Assembly (NCBI GenBank): GCA_947454705.1
Contig: CANGKZ010000015.1
Coordinates: 1 to 64,000 of the forward strand
Reading direction: 5' to 3'
Length of the DNA stretch: 64,000 nucleotides
DNA from: Verrucomicrobiota bacterium
GTDB taxonomy: Bacteria > Verrucomicrobiota > Verrucomicrobiia > Limisphaerales > UBA9464
Each line of letters starts with the position of its first letter. Within the stretch, counting starts at the first letter, position 1. The notes under the pieces were generated by a model that was not told where the DNA came from, searched no databases, and worked only from the letters and a program-made list of their open reading frames with translations. The position numbers were made by a program, and so were the translations under genes. Shown piece after piece: positions 62,104-64,000 of this stretch.

Positions 62104-63312
62104 TTAAATTTCCCCGATTTGTTGACCATTTCGCCCACCTTCAGGGTACTCAAACACCTTTCCTTCATAATTTTCCACTGTAACCACGCCTTCGGTTGTT
62201 CCAAGGATGGTATCAGGATTGAGCGGCACCTTGCCCCCGCCGCCGGGGGCGTCCACGACAAATTGAGGCACCGCGTAGCCGGTCGTGAACCCGCGCAGGG
62301 ACTTGATCAACTCCAGCCCGCGACTCACTTCCGACCGCAAATGGCTGGACCCTTGGATCAGGTCACACTGATACAAATAGTAGGGGCGAACCCGGCACAT
62401 GAGCAGTTTCTGCACATGGGCTTTCAAGGCGTCTTCGCTGTCGTTGACGTTTTTCAGCAGCACCGACTGGTTTCCCAGCGGGATCCCGGCATCGGCCAAT
62501 CGGCCGAGGGCATCGCGCACCTCGGTGGTTAACTCGCGGGGGTGATTGCTGTGGATGCTCATGAACAGCGGATGGAACTGTTTGAGCATGGCGCACAACT
62601 CCGGAGTGATGCGCTGGGGAAGGAAGACCGGGATTCGCGTGCCGATGCGGAGGAACTCCACGTGCTTGATGGCGCGGATGCGGGAAAGCAGGTACTCGAG
62701 CTTCTCGTCGTTGAAGAGCAGCGGATCGCCGCCGCTCAGCAACACGTCGCGAATTTCCCGGTGTTCCTCGATGTAGGCGATCTGGCGGTCGAATTCGGGA
62801 TGAAAATCGTATCCGGCAGCATTGCTGACCAGCCGGGATCGCGTGCAATAGCGGCAATAGGCAGCGCAGCGATCGGTCACCAGGAACAACACCCGGTCCG
62901 GATACCGATGCACCAATCCTGGTACAGGTGAATGGCTGTCTTCCCCGCAGGGATCGCTCATCTCCCACGACGCCGTGCGGGTTTCCTCCACACGAGGCAC
63001 CACCTGCCAGCGGATCGGGCACATCGGATCGTTGGGATCGATCAGATTGAAGAAATGCGGCGTGATCGCCATGGCCAACTTGGAACGGGCGAGGGTGGCC
63101 CCGGCGCGTTCGCTGGGACTAAGATTCGGAAGGTACGCCTCGAGTTGCTCGAGCGTGGTGATCCGGTTCTTCAGCTGCCAGCGCCAGTCGTTCCAGTCGG
63201 TGTCAGACACACCTGACCACGGACCCCTTCCGGCGGGGTGAAATTCCTTGAGCGCGAGAAAGGCGTCAGACGGAGGGACGCCGTGCGCAACCGGCAGGAG
63301 CTCGGGATGCAT
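62104..63312 (-). CDS. KamA family radical SAM protein (lysine 2,3-aminomutase-like)
   Basis: 402 aa. The radical-SAM cluster motif is C149-x3-C153-x2-C156 in VTDRCAAYCRYCTRSR. LLSGGDPLLFND follows for SAM binding, and VDAPGGGGKVPLNPD near residue 350 contains the PLP lysine of aminomutases. DLIQGSSHLR with Asp is near the substrate ammonium site. Members convert lysine to beta-lysine, or glutamate or arginine analogues. It is close to the length of lysine 2,3-aminomutase, but family members differ in substrate, so no symbol is given. Oxygen-sensitive cofactor implies at least microaerobic use. Confidence 0.9.
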   Translation of the reverse strand: MHPELLPVAHGVPPSDAFLALKEFHPAGRGPWSGVSDTDWNDWRWQLKNRITTLEQLEAYLPNLSPSERAGATLARSKLAMAITPHFFNLIDPNDPMCPIRWQVVPRVEETRTASWEMSDPCGEDSHSPVPGLVHRYPDRVLFLVTDRCAAYCRYCTRSRLVSNAAGYDFHPEFDRQIAYIEEHREIRDVLLSGGDPLLFNDEKLEYLLSRIRAIKHVEFLRIGTRIPVFLPQRITPELCAMLKQFHPLFMSIHSNHPRELTTEVRDALGRLADAGIPLGNQSVLLKNVNDSEDALKAHVQKLLMCRVRPYYLYQCDLIQGSSHLRSEVSRGLELIKSLRGFTTGYAVPQFVVDAPGGGGKVPLNPDTILGTTEGVVTVENYEGKVFEYPEGGRNGQQIGEI

Positions 63313-63401
63313 GTTTGCGGGGCCACAGTAGAATGGAAGGAAAGTGCGTCAAGACGCCGGGGCCGGAAATGCGGACAAAATCACTCCGGTTCACCCAAAA
63401 C

Positions 63402-64000
63402 TCAGTCGCGCGTGATCAACATCATCCGGCGAACCAGCTCGGACCGGACCGCTTCGCGCGCCTCGGAATTCAACTCACATGGAATCACAAGCGGTTCTCC
63501 CAGAAACACCTCCACACTCGCAAACGGGATGGGAATCTGGAATCGGTCCCAGCTTTTCAGCCGGTATTTCCAGCTCAAGTGGTAGCTGACCGGCACCACC
63601 GGCAGTCCGGTCATCTGCGCCATGGCGATGACGCCTGGATGGATGGAATAACAGGGACCGCGCGGGCCGTCAGGGGTGATCGCGAGGTCGCATCCGGCCT
63701 CGGCGGCGGTCACCAGTTCGCGAATGGCCTGAGCGCCACGTCGACTCGAGGAGCCACGAATGGGAACGACATGGAACAGTTCGAGCCCGCGCGCCAGGAG
63801 GCCGCCATCGCGACTCGCGCTGACCAATCCCGCCATCTTTCGCCCCGGATACCGGGAGGCAACGCGCCGATGGTAGAGCAGCATCGCGAGGGCGAGGCGG
63901 TTGTGCCAGATGCAGAAAATCACCCGTTGTCCGCGGTCAAACGGCATTGGACCTGCCGGCTCCACCCAGCGCCATCGCAACGAGGAGCCCATCAGGTGCA
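63402..64000 (-). CDS. lysophospholipid acyltransferase family protein (DUF374-like), 5' end beyond window
   Basis: At least 199 codons are open to the right edge; the ATG at 63992 is probably internal, because family members have about 20-30 more residues with a hydrophobic start. IFCIWHNRLALAMLL is the H-N variant of the acyltransferase H-x4-D motif, DGGLLARGLELF follows, then VVPIRGSSSRRGAQAIREL and ITPDGPRGPCYSIHPGVI (the T-P-D-G-P-R-G motif). Such enzymes move fatty acyl groups onto lysophospholipids or lipid A-like precursors at the inner membrane. It is followed by the KamA-like gene on the same strand, 89 bp away. Confidence 0.88.
   Translation of the reverse strand, partial: HLMGSSLRWRWVEPAGPMPFDRGQRVIFCIWHNRLALAMLLYHRRVASRYPGRKMAGLVSASRDGGLLARGLELFHVVPIRGSSSRRGAQAIRELVTAAEAGCDLAITPDGPRGPCYSIHPGVIAMAQMTGLPVVPVSYHLSWKYRLKSWDRFQIPIPFASVEVFLGEPLVIPCELNSEAREAVRSELVRRMMLITRD

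Overview
The window looks like a stretch of a high-GC Verrucomicrobiota chromosome (Limisphaerales/Pedosphaera-like is my best guess). The reasons are several secreted proteins with PEP-CTERM-type sorting tails and choice-of-anchor domains, a pseudopilin-like protein with the [17 protein letters not shown] leader, a very large lamin-tail/CotH/PA14 surface protein, and many genes whose secreted products end in an FYRL/FYRI module. No rRNA, tRNA or CRISPR array was seen. The lineage is inferred from gene content, not from a marker gene.

Layout. 1-1448: the 5' part of a secreted protein running off the left edge. 1449-2924: gene-free DNA holding a 372-bp tandem repeat array. 2925-18256: a surface-glycan locus with three glycosyltransferase types (GT8-like, GT2, GT9), a DegT sugar aminotransferase, a translationally coupled ATP-grasp/SDR/phosphoesterase set, a GT-C membrane transferase with a DPM1-like GT2 and a methyltransferase, an MBOAT O-acyltransferase with an SGNH partner, and an MsbA-type ABC exporter. 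18315-22859: a NicO-type metal permease with a His-rich loop, deoC, an LplA-like ligase, a lipoprotein and pdxJ.

23416-25427 is a complete IS4-superfamily insertion sequence (IS1634-like transposase). It sits exactly at the stop codon of a sigma-70 family gene and separates that gene from its terminator. Divergent from the sigma gene is a CarH/LitR-like MerR regulator that keeps the W-x9-EH and axial-His signature of adenosylcobalamin photoreceptors, which suggests a light-controlled sigma factor. A membrane Ser/Thr kinase-WD40 fusion and dusB follow.

32.5-48.8 kb is the most intriguing part. It gathers modules with a metal or redox flavour: a small HPCxxC protein, a PEP-CTERM protein, two anchor-M-like secreted paralogues, a TonB receptor, a pseudopilin-like protein, an EF-hand/HupE-UreJ membrane protein, a TPR protein, a DUF4331 protein, a divergent ECF sigma/ChrR-like cupin pair, a Tat-exported phosphoesterase, and a coupled ABC ATPase/FtsX permease/His-rich lipoprotein/DUF3299 operon. 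I infer a metal-acquisition or oxidative-stress locus under the ECF/cupin switch; the substrate is unknown.

48945-58877 encodes a 3,310-aa surface protein. The right end holds an LptF/G permease, two tandem choice-of-anchor E proteins each with its own terminator, a lysine 2,3-aminomutase-like radical SAM enzyme, and a truncated lysophospholipid acyltransferase. Most starts given are my choices from domain boundaries and stop/start overlaps.
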